A stretch of 7,935 nt of DNA from Xanthobacteraceae bacterium (GTDB lineage Bacteria > Pseudomonadota > Alphaproteobacteria > Rhizobiales > Xanthobacteraceae), in NCBI GenBank assembly GCA_030043175.1, contig JASHYD010000716.1:1-7935 (forward strand). Direction: 5' to 3'. Positions 6,374-7,935 of this stretch are shown one piece after another (position 1 is the first letter of the stretch; every line of letters begins with the position of its first letter). The notes beneath the pieces are model-generated. The model was not told the origin of the DNA. It did no database searches and saw only the letters and a list, made by a program, of their open reading frames with translations. The position numbers and the translations under genes were made by a program.

Positions 6374-6392
6374 GGCGGCAATTTAAGCCGCC
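6374..6392. repeat. Second hairpin in the left end of the IS remnant
   Basis: GGCGGC (6374-6379) and GCCGCC (6387-6392) flank an AT-only 7-nt loop. It lies just inside the outer hairpin. There is no T run after it, so it is probably part of the element end and not a terminator. Confidence 0.5.
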
Positions 6393-6400
6393 GCGCTCCT

Positions 6401-6429
6401 CTCCAACCAAGCAAGCGCTCTGGTTGGAG
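6401..6429. repeat. Left-end subterminal hairpin of the IS remnant
   Basis: CTCCAACC (6401-6408) pairs perfectly with GGTTGGAG (6422-6429) around a 13-nt loop with an inner AGC/GCT pairing. It has the same length and outer arms as the hairpin at 5886-5914, identifying the pair as the element's two ends. Confidence 0.7.
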
Positions 6430-6436
6430 TATCCAC

Positions 6437-6443
6437 GCGGAGG
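6437..6443 (+). promoter_or_regulatory. Ribosome binding site of the first cupin gene
   Basis: GCGGAGG lies 6 nt before the ATG at 6450 and decides that start. It begins 8 nt beyond the left-end hairpin of the IS remnant, so the gene's native upstream region beyond this point has been replaced by the element. Confidence 0.6.
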
Positions 6444-6449
6444 TTTCCG

Positions 6450-7037
6450 ATGACAGGCCTTTATGAGCAAACTCCCGGACAGGGCCACAATCGCCCCCCG
6501 GTCGAAGACAAGGAGGGGAAGTGGGAGCGCTGGTCGAAGAAGCGCACCTTCGTGCGCGAACTGGCCGGCACCTATAGCGACGTCTACAAAACCCTGCTCG
6601 AGGAACCGCGCGTCTATTCATCGCGCAACCATCCGTGGAAAGGCGGGCCGGCGCTGTACGGCAAGCATGTGATTAGCCCGCAAGCAGCCAACGTGGTGCA
6701 GTCAATCGAGACCCACATCGAGTGCTACGCGCCCGGCGCCTACGGCCAAAAGCACGGGCACCTCAACAGTGCGGTGTTCTATGTGCTCAAGGGGCGCGGC
6801 CACGACATCCATGACGGGCGGCGCATCGACTGGAAAGCCGGCGATATCATGATCGTCGAATGCGCGAGCGTGCACCAGCATTTCAACGACGACCCCGACA
6901 ACGAGGCGATTCTGCTCGTGTTCAAGGCAAAACCGCTATTCCTGTTCATGCACCTTCTGTTCCAGAAGATCGTGTCCTACCCGCCCAGCGAAGCAGCGCC
7001 CGGACATGAGGATTTCCGGCCGCCGAAGGATCTGTGA
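6450..7037 (+). CDS. Cupin-domain protein 1, atypical metal site (three His, no Glu)
   Basis: This 195-residue, single-domain cupin probably binds a metal. Motif 1 is GAYGQKHGHLNSAVFYVLKG (96-115): the spacing G-x5-H-x-H-x3-(E)-x6-G is exact, but Ala108 takes the place of the usual Glu. Motif 2 is GDIMIVECASVHQHFN (131-146) with His142 and Asn146. His102, His104 and His142 would give a three-His site, as in gentisate and cysteine dioxygenases, so an oxygenase is possible. The N-terminal 80 residues are polar and aromatic-rich without a signal peptide, so the protein is cytosolic. It shares HQHFND and length with the second cupin, so the two are probably paralogues, perhaps acting together. 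The IS remnant directly upstream may have altered its expression. Its precise reaction is unknown to me. Confidence 0.85.
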   Translation: MTGLYEQTPGQGHNRPPVEDKEGKWERWSKKRTFVRELAGTYSDVYKTLLEEPRVYSSRNHPWKGGPALYGKHVISPQAANVVQSIETHIECYAPGAYGQKHGHLNSAVFYVLKGRGHDIHDGRRIDWKAGDIMIVECASVHQHFNDDPDNEAILLVFKAKPLFLFMHLLFQKIVSYPPSEAAPGHEDFRPPKDL

Positions 7038-7051
7038 GACGAGGCGCTGCC

Positions 7052-7153
7052 ATGTCACAGGATCACTCAAAGGGCGCGCACGGCTGGGATGCGACGACTT
7101 GGCGAACTCCCATCAATTCGCGCTGCCGGGCCGCGGGAGGCCCGCCGATGTGA
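7052..7153 (+). CDS. Possible small ORF (33 aa) after the first cupin, unrecognised
   Basis: An ATG 14 nt after the first cupin's stop has GAGG 8 nt upstream and opens a 33-codon frame starting MSQDHSKGAHGWDATTWRTP. The first half has protein-like composition; the end is Arg/Gly/Pro-rich like random GC-rich DNA. It could be the start of a truncated gene between the two cupins or chance. I recognise no family. Confidence 0.2.
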   Translation: MSQDHSKGAHGWDATTWRTPINSRCRAAGGPPM

Positions 7154-7244
7154 GCTTTGGAGTGTTAGGTGCAGGGCGGCCTTGCGGAACGCCGAACGCG
7201 TTGCGGGACGATCCTGCTTTGACCGCCGCTAGAAGGGAGTGATT

Positions 7245-7292
7245 ATGGTGGAGTGTTGCGAGCATGCACGGGTTGTTGGGGGCGCTGGATGA
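7245..7292 (+). CDS. Short upstream ORF (15 aa, MVECCEHARVVGGAG) coupled to the second cupin
   Basis: AAGGGAG (7233-7239) lies 5 nt before ATG 7245. The frame runs 15 codons and its TGA overlaps the second cupin's ATG as ATGA. The cupin start itself has only a G-rich stretch before it. Translation of the cupin is therefore probably coupled to this ORF. The peptide has adjacent Cys residues (ECCEH), which might sense cysteine supply or metal, but that is speculation. The same overlap design is seen ahead of the dehydrogenase. Confidence 0.4.
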   Translation: MVECCEHARVVGGAG

Positions 7293-7840
7293 CCAAGATT
7301 CTTGATGAACGCGATTTCGCGCATGTCGGCGATAAGGCGGCAAGCCTGCGCGTCGAGGACATCGCCGCCTCGCAGGAGTTCCGCAAGATGTACGAGGCGC
7401 TGCCCAATGTCGTCAGCGCCGAGGATATGCCGTGGGAACGCTCGCCGGACGGGCTTATCAAGCATTTGGTTCATCATAAGATGAACACGCGGGAGCGCTG
7501 CGTCGAGGCCTACATGCAATTCCTCAAGCCCGGCGAGCGCTCCGGCAAGCACCGCCACATGTGGGAGGAAGTGCTGTTCTGCGTCGAGGGCTCGGGCTAC
7601 GACCTGCACTGGGACCTGAAGTTCGATTGCCTCGACGCCTTCGAATGGCAGTGGGCCGACCAGCCGAAGAAATTTGCCTGGGAACGGGGGGACTTCATCT
7701 ACGTGCCGCCGTTCAGCATCCACCAGCATTTCAACGACCATGCGACGTCGGAGGCGCGCCTGATCGTGATCTCCAACCGCATGGTCAAGGAAATGGGCTT
7801 CGATTGGTTCGATCAGATCGAGAACGCGCCGGGGTTTTGA
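7289..7840 (+). CDS. Cupin-domain protein 2, complete metal-binding motifs
   Basis: This 183-residue, single-domain cupin has textbook motif 1, GERSGKHRHMWEEVLFCVEG (82-101: His88, His90, Glu94), and motif 2, GDFIYVPPFSIHQHFN (134-149: His145, Asn149). That gives a full three-His/one-Glu metal site. The segment between the motifs is long and rich in Trp and Asp (YDLHWDL, FEWQWAD). There is no signal peptide, so it is cytosolic. Start 7289 (MTKILDERDF) is preferred because the longer frame from 7253 adds a Cys/Trp/Gly-rich tail without a ribosome site; this start is coupled by ATGA to a short upstream ORF. It is the second cupin in the same direction, 251 nt after the first, and the two share the HQHFND core. 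Dioxygenase, isomerase or decarboxylase chemistry on the imported acid is plausible but not shown. Confidence 0.87.
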   Translation: MTKILDERDFAHVGDKAASLRVEDIAASQEFRKMYEALPNVVSAEDMPWERSPDGLIKHLVHHKMNTRERCVEAYMQFLKPGERSGKHRHMWEEVLFCVEGSGYDLHWDLKFDCLDAFEWQWADQPKKFAWERGDFIYVPPFSIHQHFNDHATSEARLIVISNRMVKEMGFDWFDQIENAPGF

Positions 7841-7935
7841 GCCTCGTCATGCAGCCGCTACGAACCCGGCGCGTGATGGACGCGTCAGCCACGAGAGCGT
7901 TTTGGCGAAATGGAACGGTTGAGCGCTCACCCTCC

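Larger units (their letters stand above)
5880..6436 (-). mobile_element. Degenerate IS200/IS605-type element with internally deleted tnpB (ends approximate)
   Basis: The unit is about 550 bp. It holds N- and C-terminal scraps of TnpB on the minus strand, flanked by two near-identical 29-nt hairpins (5886-5914 and 6401-6429), as expected for the subterminal palindromes of this family. The left end, relative to tnpB, is at the high-coordinate side. The exact tips are not visible because these elements make no target duplication; they should lie within about 20 nt outside the hairpins. No tnpA transposase is present, so it could move only with help. It sits between the permease and cupin genes, with its left end only a few bases before the ribosome site of the first cupin. 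Confidence 0.75.

Noticed and set aside
5916..6386. 156-codon plus-strand frame across the IS remnant
   Set aside because: It is antisense to the tnpB scraps and has no recognisable motif; its last codons only pass through the tandem repeat.
7127..7144. CGGGCC/GGCCCG hairpin between the cupins as terminator
   Set aside because: There is no T run after it on either strand, so it is likely a by-product of high GC content.
7006..7242. 78-codon plus-strand frame between the cupins
   Set aside because: It starts inside the first cupin in another frame, has no ribosome site and no domain-like sequence.
7849..7935. Open plus-strand frame from ATG 7849 to the window edge
   Set aside because: There is no ribosome site, and the 29 codons are Arg/Ser-rich without recognisable sequence; it cannot be supported from this window.

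Overview
The window looks like high-GC chromosomal DNA of a proteobacterium, most likely an alphaproteobacterium of the Bradyrhizobium/Hyphomicrobiales type. The reasons are the GC-rich codon use, a Tat-exported hydrolase, a tripartite tricarboxylate (TTT/Bug) transporter with a fused membrane subunit, and a degenerate TnpB element. The lineage is inferred from style and gene content, since no marker gene is present.

Layout. The left half is on the minus strand and reads right to left: a TctC/Bug-type periplasmic binding protein (2438-3469), a beta-decarboxylating dehydrogenase of the isocitrate/isopropylmalate family (1126-2187), and an alpha/beta hydrolase that runs off the left edge (1-659). 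A divergent control region (about 3470-3799) holds candidate promoters in both directions and a perfect GC-rich palindrome. To its right, on the plus strand, lie a 682-residue TctA-TctB fusion (3800-5848), a dead IS200/IS605-type element with a gutted tnpB (about 5880-6436), and two small cupin proteins (6450-7037 and 7289-7840). The last 95 bases hold nothing I can support.

How the genes may work together. The binding protein and the fused permease form a complete TTT carboxylate importer. The hydrolase has a Tat signal and a Cys nucleophile elbow, so it may release or process the substrate outside the cytoplasm. The dehydrogenase family oxidises 2-hydroxy acids with beta-decarboxylation. 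The two cupins are probably metal enzymes, perhaps dioxygenases or isomerases. Together this suggests an uptake and breakdown cassette for an unidentified organic acid. The substrate cannot be read from the sequence.

Points that stand out: two well-placed ribosome sites that could give exported and cytosolic forms of the hydrolase; an Asn at a usual metal-Asp position in the dehydrogenase; short cysteine-containing upstream ORFs that overlap the next gene as ATGA in front of both the dehydrogenase and the second cupin; and a TnpB relic that kept both end hairpins and the 3' region where guide RNAs normally arise, while losing most of the nuclease.
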